This document shows positions 23,540 through 32,330 of a DNA stretch of 64,000 bases, in pieces. The notes under the pieces were generated by a model that was not told the DNA's origin, made no database searches, and saw only the letters and a list, made by a program, of their open reading frames with translations. Every line of letters begins with the position of its first letter. Within the stretch, counting starts at the first letter, position 1. Source of the stretch: an uncultured Verrucomicrobiota bacterium (GTDB lineage: Bacteria > Verrucomicrobiota > Verrucomicrobiia > Verrucomicrobiales > Verrucomicrobiaceae). The DNA is taken from the NCBI GenBank assembly GCA_903838675.1, contig CAILZI010000193.1:1-64000 (forward strand), written 5' to 3'. The position numbers were made by a program, and so were the translations under genes.

Positions 23540-25639
23540 CTACATCCCCAGCGCCTTCACCAAAAACGCCCACTCATCCGCCGTCTTCTCAATCATCTTG
23601 TTCAGCGCCGTCCCCGCCCCATGCCCTGCGCTGGTTTCAATGCGGATCAATGTAGGTGGCCCGTCCTTCGCCTGACACTCCTGCAAGCGAGCACCGAACT
23701 TAAAGCTGTGAGCCGGCACCACACGGTCGTCATGATCACTCGTGAGCACCAGCGTGGCTGGATAACGAGTGCCGGGCTTGAGGTTGTGGTAGGGGGAGTA
23801 TTTGAGCAGGGCTCCGAACTCAGCGGGGTTTTCCACACTGCCATAGTCGCTCTTCCAGCCCCAGCCGATGGTGAATTTTTCGAAGCGCAGCATGTCCAAC
23901 ACCCCCACGGCAGGCAACGCTGCAGCGTAGAGTTCGGGGCGCTGTGTGAGGCATGCACCGACGAGCAAGCCGCCGTTGCTGCCGCCCTGGATCGCAAGCC
24001 TGGCACTGGTGGTGTACTTGTGAGCAATGAGCCACTCGGCGGCGGCGATGAAATCATCGAATACATTCTGTTTGCCGAGCTTGATGCCGGCCTGATGCCA
24101 CTCGCGGCCATACTCACCACCACCACGCAGATTAGGCATCGCAAAAACGCCGCCCATCTCAAGCCAGACTGCTCGGGACACGGAGAAGCCAGGGGTCATG
24201 TTGATGTTGAAGCCGCCGTAGCCGTACAGCAGCGTCGGGTTTGAACCATCGAGCTTCAGGCCCTTTTTGTGGACGATGAACATGGGCACCTTGGTGCCGT
24301 CCTTGCTGTGGTAGAAGACCTGCTGCGTTTCGAAGGCGGAACCGTCGAAGTCCACTTGCGGCTTCCGCCACAGCTTGCTCTCGCCGGTTTTCAAATCCAT
24401 GCGGTAGATCGCCCCCGGCTCGGTGAAACCGGTGAAGGTGTAGAAGGTGGACGTGTCATGCCGATGACCACCAAAGCCCATCGCAGTGCCGATGCCGGGA
24501 AGCTTGACGTCGCGAACGAGTTTGCCATCGAGATCATAACACTTCACCTCGGTCTTCGCATCGCGCAGGTACTCGCAGAACATCTGCCCGCCCACGGTGC
24601 TGACACCTTCCAGCAGCACCTTCGGCACCTCGGGCACCACGATGCGCCAGTTGCCACGCTCCGGCTTGCGCACATCGATAGCGATGACCTGGTAGCACGG
24701 TGCATTCAGATCCGTGCGAAAGTAAAAGACCGGACCGTCGTTGTCGATGAAGTCATAGCGTGCATCGTTGTCTTTGAGCAGTTCCACCACCGGGCCGCCA
24801 CCGGCGATCTTTTGGTAGAACACGCGGTTCTTCGGTTCCGTGCCCAGCCACACCTGAATGACGAGGTATTCGCCATCCTCCGTCACGCCGCCGCCAAAGC
24901 CCCACTTCGGCTCGTCTTTGCGTTCGTAGATGAGCTGATCCTCGTTCTGCGGTTTCCCGAGCGGGTGGAAGTAGAGCTTGTGAAATTCGTTCTTCGCCGT
25001 CAGCGCCGCGCCGGGCTTGGGTTCATCGTAGCGTGAGTAGTAGAAACCGCTGCCGTCCTTGCGCCAGGAGACGCCGCTGAACTTCACCCACTTCACCACA
25101 TCGTCCAAATCTCGCCCCGTGGCGATGTCGCGCACGCGGATCGTCGTCCAGTCACTGCCCGCCTCTGAAACGCCGTAGGCGATGAGCTTACCATCCTCGC
25201 TCGGTGCCTGATCGGACAGGGATGTCGTGCCGTCTTTCGACATCGCATTCGGATCCAGCAGCACCTTCGACTCCCCTTCCAGCGACTCCGCCGTCATCAG
25301 CACCGCCTGATTCTGTAGGCCCGAATTGTGCGTGAAGAACCACCGACCGCCGTGCTCAAACGGCTGCCCCATGCGTTCGAAATTCCACAGCTTCTGCAGC
25401 CGAGTCTTGATCTCCTCACGGCGTGGCAGTTTTTCCAGATACGCAAACGTCACCTGGTTCTGCGCCTTCACCCAGGCCTTGGTTTCCTCCGAGTTGTCAT
25501 CCTCAAGCCAGCGGTAGGGGTCCGCGATCTTCACGCCGTGATGCGTGTCAACCACGTCCTCTTTCCGCGTCTGGGGATAGGTCAAAACTTCGGCGGAGAG
25601 TGTGGCGGTGGTCATGATGAGCAGAAATGCGGAGCGCAT
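23540..25639 (-). CDS. Prolyl oligopeptidase (S9A family)
   Basis: The product is 699 residues. A short signal peptide (SAFLLIMTTATLSAEV) suggests periplasmic location. The N-terminal pairing segment (VVDTHHGVKIADPYRWLEDD) and seven-bladed propeller (about 70-410) are followed by an alpha/beta hydrolase domain with nucleophile S554 in GGSNGGLLVG, Asp in TSDHDDRVVPAHSFKF and His in ETSAGHGAGTAL. It cleaves peptides up to about 30 residues after proline. It is convergent with the DUF1080 gene and stands alone. Confidence 0.95.
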   Translation of the reverse strand: MRSAFLLIMTTATLSAEVLTYPQTRKEDVVDTHHGVKIADPYRWLEDDNSEETKAWVKAQNQVTFAYLEKLPRREEIKTRLQKLWNFERMGQPFEHGGRWFFTHNSGLQNQAVLMTAESLEGESKVLLDPNAMSKDGTTSLSDQAPSEDGKLIAYGVSEAGSDWTTIRVRDIATGRDLDDVVKWVKFSGVSWRKDGSGFYYSRYDEPKPGAALTAKNEFHKLYFHPLGKPQNEDQLIYERKDEPKWGFGGGVTEDGEYLVIQVWLGTEPKNRVFYQKIAGGGPVVELLKDNDARYDFIDNDGPVFYFRTDLNAPCYQVIAIDVRKPERGNWRIVVPEVPKVLLEGVSTVGGQMFCEYLRDAKTEVKCYDLDGKLVRDVKLPGIGTAMGFGGHRHDTSTFYTFTGFTEPGAIYRMDLKTGESKLWRKPQVDFDGSAFETQQVFYHSKDGTKVPMFIVHKKGLKLDGSNPTLLYGYGGFNINMTPGFSVSRAVWLEMGGVFAMPNLRGGGEYGREWHQAGIKLGKQNVFDDFIAAAEWLIAHKYTTSARLAIQGGSNGGLLVGACLTQRPELYAAALPAVGVLDMLRFEKFTIGWGWKSDYGSVENPAEFGALLKYSPYHNLKPGTRYPATLVLTSDHDDRVVPAHSFKFGARLQECQAKDGPPTLIRIETSAGHGAGTALNKMIEKTADEWAFLVKALGM

Positions 25640-25695
25640 GGCGGCATCCTGTCAGGAGGTTGGTGATTTGCAAACCTTCACCGTTCATGCGGCAG

Positions 25696-26088
25696 TCAGG
25701 CAAGCCATAGCTTACGCAACTGCACCTGCTCCAGCTTGTTCATCTGCAAAACCTGCACAGTGATCCTGCCGACGTCCGTTCTTCCAGTCATCTGCCCACC
25801 CAGCAGACGAAAATGCCTGCTCCATTCATCACGCCTAGGATCAAACAAGCGGACAAGCTTTCCTGTCATCGGATGCAAACCACAGAGGTTCACGCCTTTG
25901 TGCCGGTTGCAGTGAAAACAGGCAAAAGCCAGATTGTCGAATGTCGTCGGGCCTTCATGCTTGAGCGGAATGATATGCTCGACCTCAAACGAAGCCTGAG
26001 TCGCCATCTCCGGCAGGCGGCAATACTCACACCGGTGGGCCGCTCGGGCACGCACCTTGACCGCGAGACTGGCCGGAACACGACTCAT
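25696..26088 (-). CDS. HNH endonuclease
   Basis: The product is 130 residues. The zinc and catalytic pattern is complete: C20-x2-C23, E37-x-H39 (VEHIIPLKHEG), N52 in TTFDNLAFAC, C57 and C60 (CFHC) and H63 (NRHKG). The C-terminal part (FDPRRDEWSRHFRL) is typical of the HNH proteins found in cyanobacteria and Planctomycetes. The ATG overlaps the stop of the upstream 100-residue gene by 4 nt. The role (defence, repair or selfish element) is not known. Confidence 0.88.
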   Translation of the reverse strand: MSRVPASLAVKVRARAAHRCEYCRLPEMATQASFEVEHIIPLKHEGPTTFDNLAFACFHCNRHKGVNLCGLHPMTGKLVRLFDPRRDEWSRHFRLLGGQMTGRTDVGRITVQVLQMNKLEQVQLRKLWLA

Positions 26089-26387
26089 GCACGGGAGGCA
26101 GCACGCGTCTTTGCTGATTCATTCCCAAGCAGAACACGCGCACGCAAAACATCCATGGCTGCGCTGGCCTCCATAAGACCATCCAATTCAGCACTCTCAG
26201 TTTTGCTGATTGTTTCGTTCATCACCTTGTCATAGAGCTTTTTCATGCGCTTCATGTCGGTGTCGGGCATGCGCAGATGCTCTTGCAGCCAGGCCACAAC
26301 CGCCGCAGGCGCAGGCTTCCGCAGCCGACGGTTCAGAACCTGACTGAGTCGGTCCTGCTTTTTTGGGGTGCGTGCGACAGTGATCAT
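26085..26387 (-). CDS. Small helical partner of the HNH protein
   Basis: The product is 100 residues and all-helical in character, with the C-terminal segment TESAELDGLMEASAAMDVLR resembling the short companion proteins often encoded immediately upstream of HNH nucleases in environmental bacteria (family known to me from genome context only). The N-terminus is basic. It overlaps the HNH start by 4 nt and is divergent from the HerA-like ATPase (78-nt gap). It could be a regulator or antitoxin-like partner; no motif proves it. Confidence 0.7.
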   Translation of the reverse strand: MITVARTPKKQDRLSQVLNRRLRKPAPAAVVAWLQEHLRMPDTDMKRMKKLYDKVMNETISKTESAELDGLMEASAAMDVLRARVLLGNESAKTRAASRA

Positions 26388-26465
26388 GAGAGTCGATTTT
26401 AACCATCATTTTCCACTTTGCAATCCCACCTCCGCCCGCCACGCTGATTTCATCATTTCCCCACC

Positions 26466-28877
26466 ATGCCCATCTCTCCTGACCAATACGAAAAGCTCGG
26501 CACCTTTTACCTCGGTCGTGAATACGATCTCGATTCAAAAAAGGTCAAAGACGACCTCATTCTCTACGACTCCAAGGATCTGGTGACGCACGGCGTGGTG
26601 CTCGGCATGACCGGCAGCGGCAAAACCGGCCTCTGCCTCGCATTGCTCGAAGAAGCCGCCATGGATGGCGTGCCGGTCATCGCCATCGATCCCAAAGGCG
26701 ACATCGGCAATGCGCTGCTCACCTTCCCCAATCTCACGCCGCAGGAGTTTCGCCCGTGGATCAATGAAGACGAAGCACGGCGCACAGGGAAATCGCCGGA
26801 TGAATACGCGGCTGCGCAATCGGCCACATGGCAAAAGGGTCTGGGTGAGTGGGGCCAGAGCGCCGACCGTATCAAGAAACTGCGGGCGACTGTGGACATG
26901 GCCATCTACACGCCCGGCAGCAATGCAGGATTGCCCGTCTCCATTCTCAGCTCACTTAATTGCCCGCCTGCAGAAGTGATGGACGATGCCGAGGCACTGG
27001 CCGACCGCATCGAGAGCACCGTATCCTCCATGCTGGGACTGCTGAACGTCAATGCGGATCCCATCCAGTCGCCTGAGCACATCCTCCTGAGCAACATCGT
27101 CGCGTTCTGCTGGAAGAAGGGGCAGAATCTGACGCTGGAAAATCTCGTGCGTCAGATCCAGCAGCCACCGATTCGAAAAGTCGGTGTAGTCGACCTCGAC
27201 AGCTTCATGCCTGAGGCCAAGCGCACTGCGCTGTCGATGAAGCTGAACAACCTGCTCGCATCACCCGGCTTCAGCACCTGGCTGGAAGGCGAGGCACTGG
27301 ACATCCAGCGCATGTACTACACGCCCGAGGGCAAGCCGCGCATCACCATCTTTTGCATCGCCCATCTCAGCGATACGGAGCGCATGTTCTTCGTCTCGCT
27401 GCTGATGAACCAGCTTCTCGGCTGGATGCGCTCCCAGCAGGGCACCACCTCCCTGCGCGCCATCTTTTACATGGATGAGATCTACGGCTACCTGCCGCCG
27501 ACGGCCATGCCTCCCTCGAAGAAGCCGCTCATGATTTTGCTCAAACAAGCGCGTGCTTTTGGCCTCGGCATCCTGCTGGCCACGCAAAACCCGGCCGACC
27601 TCGACTACAAGGCGCTGGCAAACATCGGCACGTGGTGGCTTGGCCGACTGCAAACAGAGCGCGATAAGATGCGCGTGCTCGACGGCCTCGAAGGCGCGGC
27701 CAACACTGCGGGCGGCAAGTTTGACCGCCAGCTTATGGAGCAGACGCTGGCCGGACTGGGCAACCGCGTCTTCCTCATGAACAATGTGCATGAAGACCAC
27801 CCCGTGGTCTTCACCGTACGCTGGCTCATGAGCTACCTCAGTGGCCCACTCTCGCGTCCTCAGATCAAGGCCCTCATGGACCCGATCCGTCCGAAAGCTG
27901 GAGCCAAGACAGCTGCGGCAGCCGAGGACGATGGCTTTGCTCCGCCCGGAGCAAGCAGCGCCGCCTCAACTGACCGCAACACCCTGCGCCCCAAGCTGCC
28001 TGAAGGAGCCACCGAACTCTTCCAGCCAAGCGACGACGATGGCGAACGCATCACCTACACTCCCGCCATCCTGCGCAGCGCCACGGTCATGTTTGACGAT
28101 GCCAAACGGAAGATCACCGGCCGCAGCATTGTCACGCTCGTGAATGAGATCGACATCGAGAAGCAGAAGGTGCTGTGGGAGAAGTTTGTCGATGTACCGA
28201 AAGACGACGATCTCTCCAAGTATGAAAGCGAACCCAAGGAGAATGCCGCCTACGCCGATCTGCCGGGGCCAGCGTTGAAAACAACGACCTACACCAGCAT
28301 CAAAAAAGACTTCACCGACTGGGTGTTTGCCAATCACAGCCTGGAAGTTTTCTTTTCACCGCTGCTGGAGGTGTATTCCAATCCCGGCGAAAAGCAGGAT
28401 GAGTTCAAGGTGCGCATCACCCAGACCACCCGCGAGCAGCGCGACGCCGCCATCGAGGAACTGCGCACGAAAACCGCGAAGACGATGAAGTCACTGCAGG
28501 ACAAGGCCGAGAAAGCCGCAAGCAAAGTGGAAGTGCAGCAAGCGCAATCCAGTGGTGCCAAACTGAGCGCCGCCGTGGAGATCGGCGGCAGCATTCTCGG
28601 CGCCATCTTCGGCCGCAAGACCAGCCTCGTCAAAGCCAGCACCATCAACAGCGCCTCCCGCGCGTGGAAAGAAGGTGCAGATGTCAAAGCCGCTGAGCAC
28701 GAACTGGACTCTCTCAAAGCCGACATCGCCGAGCTCGAAAAACAAATCGCCGACGACACCCTGAAAATCCGCGATCAGTATGACCCCGCCACTCTCGCCT
28801 TCGAAACCTTCAAGCTCAGCCCGATGAAGAAGAACATCCAGGTGACAGCCACGGGAATTCTGTGGCTGGCGAAGTAG
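26466..28877 (+). CDS. HerA-like hexameric ATPase family protein
   Basis: The product is 803 residues. Walker A GMTGSGKT at 47-54, an ATP-dependent translocase core with DPKGDIG (about 75-81) and Walker B FYMDEIYGYLP (about 333-343) followed by ARAFGLGILLATQNPADLDY, all as in HerA/FtsK/TraG-type motors. Residues about 500-700 form an unknown domain. A long coiled coil (about 650-690 and 735-765, KAAEHELDSLKADIAELEKQ) lies near the C-terminus. Such proteins are widespread, mostly unstudied ATP-binding proteins; DNA translocation is inferred. It is divergent from the HNH pair and ends at a strong bidirectional terminator. Confidence 0.8.
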   Translation: MPISPDQYEKLGTFYLGREYDLDSKKVKDDLILYDSKDLVTHGVVLGMTGSGKTGLCLALLEEAAMDGVPVIAIDPKGDIGNALLTFPNLTPQEFRPWINEDEARRTGKSPDEYAAAQSATWQKGLGEWGQSADRIKKLRATVDMAIYTPGSNAGLPVSILSSLNCPPAEVMDDAEALADRIESTVSSMLGLLNVNADPIQSPEHILLSNIVAFCWKKGQNLTLENLVRQIQQPPIRKVGVVDLDSFMPEAKRTALSMKLNNLLASPGFSTWLEGEALDIQRMYYTPEGKPRITIFCIAHLSDTERMFFVSLLMNQLLGWMRSQQGTTSLRAIFYMDEIYGYLPPTAMPPSKKPLMILLKQARAFGLGILLATQNPADLDYKALANIGTWWLGRLQTERDKMRVLDGLEGAANTAGGKFDRQLMEQTLAGLGNRVFLMNNVHEDHPVVFTVRWLMSYLSGPLSRPQIKALMDPIRPKAGAKTAAAAEDDGFAPPGASSAASTDRNTLRPKLPEGATELFQPSDDDGERITYTPAILRSATVMFDDAKRKITGRSIVTLVNEIDIEKQKVLWEKFVDVPKDDDLSKYESEPKENAAYADLPGPALKTTTYTSIKKDFTDWVFANHSLEVFFSPLLEVYSNPGEKQDEFKVRITQTTREQRDAAIEELRTKTAKTMKSLQDKAEKAASKVEVQQAQSSGAKLSAAVEIGGSILGAIFGRKTSLVKASTINSASRAWKEGADVKAAEHELDSLKADIAELEKQIADDTLKIRDQYDPATLAFETFKLSPMKKNIQVTATGILWLAK

Positions 28878-28913
28878 AAATGTGAAACAGGCTGCCAGCC
28901 TGTCTCACATTTT
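28878..28913. terminator. Strong bidirectional terminator
   Basis: AATGTGA, ACAGGCT (28887-28893), a short loop, AGCCTGT (28896-28902) and CACATTTT form a long imperfect hairpin with A-tract and T-tract flanks, between the convergent ATPase and reductase genes. Confidence 0.8.
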
Positions 28914-30075
28914 AATACACATCCCTGCGATACCTTTTCGACTCCTTCATCGCATGCACATAAGCAGCGGCCTCCTCTGCCGTCTTGCCCCCCTCCTGCT
29001 CAATGATCGTATGCAGCGCCTTGTCCACATCGCTGGCCATGCGTGATGCATCTCCACACACATAAAAGATCGCCCCTTGCTCCAGCCAGGCCCAGAACTC
29101 CGCGCTGTTCTCCAGCATCTTGTGCTGCACATAAATCTTCTCCACCTGATCGCGGCTCCAGGCGGTGCTGAACTTGGTCAGGGTACCGTCAGCCAGATAG
29201 GCTTCAAATTCCTCCTTGTAAAAGAAGCAGGACTTCGCGCTCACCTCTCCAAAAAACAACCACGCTTTGCCCTTGGCGCCCGTCGCCTTACGCTCCTCAA
29301 GGAAAGCACGAAATGGCGCGATGCCTGTGCCCGGTCCGCACATGATGATGGGGGTCTCTTCCTGCGGATCAGGGAGGCGAAAACCTTTGCCGTGATTCAC
29401 AAAGCAGGGAATGAGCGTTTCATTCGGAGTGACTCGCTCTGCGAGGAAGGTGGAGGCCACACCGCCGCGCGCACGGTTATGGCTGGTGTAGCGCACCGTA
29501 GCGACGGTGAGGTGTACCTCCGTCGGATGCGCCTTCTGGCTGCTGCTGATGGAGTATAGGCGAATGTTCAACTTCTTCTGCGTGAGCATGAACTCCTCAG
29601 GCGTGAATTTCGCGATGGGATTTTCCAGCAGGAGGTCGATGACAAAGCGGCCCCAGAGGTACTCTTTGAGCGCTTCTTTTTTCTCCGGCACGCTCAAGTC
29701 GGCCAGAAGAGTGTCGCCCGCGGTCTTTTCGATGATGGCCTTGATGAGCTTGTTGTCGATCTCGGTGATGAGCGTGCCTTCGATCAATGCCTGACGAATG
29801 GGCACCTCAGCGGCAGTCTTGGGGTGCTTGACGATTTCCGTGCCGGAGAAGCCGAGCGCGGCGAGCGTGTCATCCACCAGCGCCGGATCATTCGTGGGCT
29901 GCACGGCCAGCGAGTCCCCGGGGGTGTATTCCAAACCTGAAGTGCCGAGGTCGATCTCATAATGCGCGGTGTGCTTGGGCGCATCGGGGCCTGAGAGGTT
30001 GAACATCCGCTTCACCTTGGCGATGCAGGGGTTCTTGACGATGTAAACGGGCTTGCCGGCTTCAGGAGTGCTCAT
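28912..30075 (-). CDS. CysJ-like NADPH flavoprotein reductase lacking the flavodoxin domain
   Basis: The product is 387 residues from ATG 30075. It holds the FAD-binding (connecting plus FNR) part of sulfite reductase alpha subunit/cytochrome P450 reductase type enzymes: YTPGDSLAVQP, the FAD motif IRLYSISSSQ, GGVASTFLAERV, the NADPH motif MCGPGTGIAPFRAFLEER, FYVCGDASRMA and the typical C-terminus RYRRDVY. The N-terminal FMN-flavodoxin domain of CysJ is absent, so electrons would pass to a separate carrier. It follows creC by 47 nt on the same strand and may be co-transcribed. Confidence 0.85.
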   Translation of the reverse strand: MSTPEAGKPVYIVKNPCIAKVKRMFNLSGPDAPKHTAHYEIDLGTSGLEYTPGDSLAVQPTNDPALVDDTLAALGFSGTEIVKHPKTAAEVPIRQALIEGTLITEIDNKLIKAIIEKTAGDTLLADLSVPEKKEALKEYLWGRFVIDLLLENPIAKFTPEEFMLTQKKLNIRLYSISSSQKAHPTEVHLTVATVRYTSHNRARGGVASTFLAERVTPNETLIPCFVNHGKGFRLPDPQEETPIIMCGPGTGIAPFRAFLEERKATGAKGKAWLFFGEVSAKSCFFYKEEFEAYLADGTLTKFSTAWSRDQVEKIYVQHKMLENSAEFWAWLEQGAIFYVCGDASRMASDVDKALHTIIEQEGGKTAEEAAAYVHAMKESKRYRRDVY

Positions 30076-30122
30076 GGGCGGAGCGTATAAAGGCAGGCCG
30101 GAGTTGTCAAACCAGCCCGCCC

Positions 30123-31550
30123 TCACAAAGGGAGAATCAACATGGCCTTTGCTCCGGCAGCGCCTTCACGATTCGTCAGCTCCACGCTGCCACCATGGAG
30201 CTGCGCGACCTCTTTCACAAAGCAGAGGCCGAGACCGGTGCTCTTTTTGCCGCTGTCCGGGCGTGGCAGGGAATAGAAGCGCTCAAAGACGCGGGTGCGG
30301 GCATAGTCCGGGATGCCGGGACCGGAGTCTTCAATTTCGATCACCACCTTCGCATCAAAGCGAAAACCGTTGGCTGTGATGACACTGCCCTTCGGAGCGA
30401 AGTCGATGGCGTTTTGCAGCAGATTGCCCACGGCGATTTCCAGCAGCCAGGGATCTCCCTTCGCCACAAGATGTCCGTTCATCTCACGCTCAAACCTCAC
30501 GTCTTTGGCCAGGGCGATGAGCGCCAGATGATCCCAGGCACGGTCCAGCACACTCACGAGATCGACGGGGTCGCTCGTCTCGAGCTTTTTTTGTTTTTCA
30601 ATGGCCGCAAGGTGCAGCAGGCGTTCCAGCAAATCCCGCAGCCGGCAGGCTTCAGTCCTGATGTTTTGCAGAAAGCGTGCGCGCTTTGGCTCCGGCACAT
30701 CGCCTTGGAGGATTTCGCCAGCACCGAGGATCGCGGCCACGGGGCTTTTCAATTCATGCGTGAGGCTCTGCACGTAATGCTCCACGTATTCACGCCCTTC
30801 GAGGGCATCCCGCATGTCCTCGAGGGCTTTGGCGAGCGTCTTCATCTGATGCCCCGGCATTCGCGGCGAGGTGGAGCGCTCGCCACGGCTCACCGCCAGT
30901 GCATGCTGCGTCAGCACCTCCAGCGGGCGCGTAGCCCAGCGCGCCGCGAGGTAGATGCCCAGCAGCATGAGCACCACCGTCGTGATGACGGACCACTTCA
31001 GCCAGCGCTCCGTCTCCCACACAAAAGCCAGCACACCTCGCTGGGGCTTGGCGACGCTGAGCATGCCAATGGTTTTGCCCTCATGCAGGATAGGCGCACC
31101 CACATACATCACGATGGAAAGCGGATCGCGTTCGCTCATGCGGGAGGAGCGTGCGCCGTATTGCCCCATGAGGGTGAGGTTCACATCTCGGTGATTGGAG
31201 ATCTCACCCGGCTTCTCAATGCCGGCGGAATCAAACAGCACACGCCCCTGCGAATCGGTGACATAGACCTGCATGTCAACCTTCGTCTTGCTGAGATTGT
31301 AGATCTGGGCCTTGATCTGACGCTGCTGGGCGGCGCGCACTGCCTGCTCCACGGCCTGTGGGTTGAGCACGCCGTTGTCGGCATCTGCGGCGATGACTTC
31401 AGCGAGGATGTTGGCCACATCGACCATCGGTTCTTCGATGGCCTCAAAATACTGCCGCTCCACGCGGTGGATGAGCTGGCTGAAGAGCACGAACAAGCCC
31501 ACCGTTGCCACCACGGCGAAGCCCAGCAGAAAGCGAGCGGTGAGACTCAT
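30123..31550 (-). CDS. creC: CreC-type sensor histidine kinase
   Basis: The product is 475 residues. TM1 at about 6-26, a periplasmic sensor region (about 30-185; YVTDSQGRVLFDSAGIEKPG is PAS/Cache-like), TM2 at about 190-210, HAMP, HisKA with H265 (LTHELKSPVAA), HATPase (NLLQNAIDFAPKGS, EDSGPGIPDYARTRVFERFY). The N-terminal layout and neighbours (creB, creD) identify CreC, which in E. coli responds to growth conditions and fermentation state. The ATG overlaps the creB stop by 4 nt. Confidence 0.88.
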   Translation of the reverse strand: MSLTARFLLGFAVVATVGLFVLFSQLIHRVERQYFEAIEEPMVDVANILAEVIAADADNGVLNPQAVEQAVRAAQQRQIKAQIYNLSKTKVDMQVYVTDSQGRVLFDSAGIEKPGEISNHRDVNLTLMGQYGARSSRMSERDPLSIVMYVGAPILHEGKTIGMLSVAKPQRGVLAFVWETERWLKWSVITTVVLMLLGIYLAARWATRPLEVLTQHALAVSRGERSTSPRMPGHQMKTLAKALEDMRDALEGREYVEHYVQSLTHELKSPVAAILGAGEILQGDVPEPKRARFLQNIRTEACRLRDLLERLLHLAAIEKQKKLETSDPVDLVSVLDRAWDHLALIALAKDVRFEREMNGHLVAKGDPWLLEIAVGNLLQNAIDFAPKGSVITANGFRFDAKVVIEIEDSGPGIPDYARTRVFERFYSLPRPDSGKKSTGLGLCFVKEVAQLHGGSVELTNREGAAGAKAMLILPL

Positions 31551-32245
31551 GCGTCAGGCCAGTTTTCGAGCAGTGAATAGCCCATGCCGCGATGCGTCAC
31601 GATGGGATCGAGCCCCTCGCGAACACCGCGCATGCGGGCGCGCAAGGTTTTGACGTGTGTGTCCACCGTGCGCTCCATGGAGGCATCCGGCTCTTCGGAG
31701 GCGTGATCCATGAGCTGCTCACGACTGAACACACGCCCCGGATGCGCCGCAGAGGCCTTGAGCATGCGGAATTCGTAGCGCGACAGATTCAAGGCTGTGC
31801 CGAAGTAGATGGCTTGGCAGCGTGTGTCATCAATGACGAGAGGCAGCGCAGAGTCGGCCGCATGCTGGGGCAGCGGAATAGCTGAAACCCGTCGCAGGAT
31901 GGCGCGCACGCGGGCCACGAGCTCGCGCGGGCTGAAGGGCTTCACGACGTAATCATCCCCGCCGATCTCCAGGCCCACCACGCGGTCCACTTCGCTGGAG
32001 CGTGCAGTGAGGAAGAGGATCGGCAGTGACTGCGTCTTGCGAATCGTTTTGCACACCTCGAAGCCGGTCATGTCGGGCAGCCCGACATCGAGAATGACGA
32101 GACTGAAGTCCTGTAACTTCATCTGCTCCAGGGCGGCCTGGCCCGTGGCGGCACTGGTCACGGCAAAGCCGTCGGCTTCGAGCGCATAGACGACGTTTTC
32201 GCAGATGGAAGGCTCGTCTTCGACGATGAGGATTTTGGCAGGCAT
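31547..32245 (-). CDS. creB: CreB-type response regulator (OmpR family)
   Basis: The product is 232 residues from ATG 32245; an upstream in-frame ATG at 32290 adds an unconserved stretch. Receiver domain with acidic pair E9-D10, phospho-acceptor D53 (ILDVGLPDMT) and K102. A winged-helix DNA-binding domain occupies about 130-230 (LNLSRYEFRMLKASAAHPGR, VDTHVKTLRARM). CreB binds direct repeats TTCAC-N6-TTCAC; a matching array lies upstream of this operon at 34717-34754. Confidence 0.9.
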   Translation of the reverse strand: MPAKILIVEDEPSICENVVYALEADGFAVTSAATGQAALEQMKLQDFSLVILDVGLPDMTGFEVCKTIRKTQSLPILFLTARSSEVDRVVGLEIGGDDYVVKPFSPRELVARVRAILRRVSAIPLPQHAADSALPLVIDDTRCQAIYFGTALNLSRYEFRMLKASAAHPGRVFSREQLMDHASEEPDASMERTVDTHVKTLRARMRGVREGLDPIVTHRGMGYSLLENWPDA

Positions 32246-32330
32246 TTTCGGCTGGGGTGAATGTTTGAACCGCTGATGCGATGCTGACAAGACTCTTGTT
32301 CAGAATCTATCAGCGGTTAGAATCATGAGC

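Noticed and set aside
30195..31580. Long plus-strand frame of 461 codons opposite creC
   Set aside because: His/Gln/Arg-rich antisense shadow of a well-recognised kinase gene; no domain visible.
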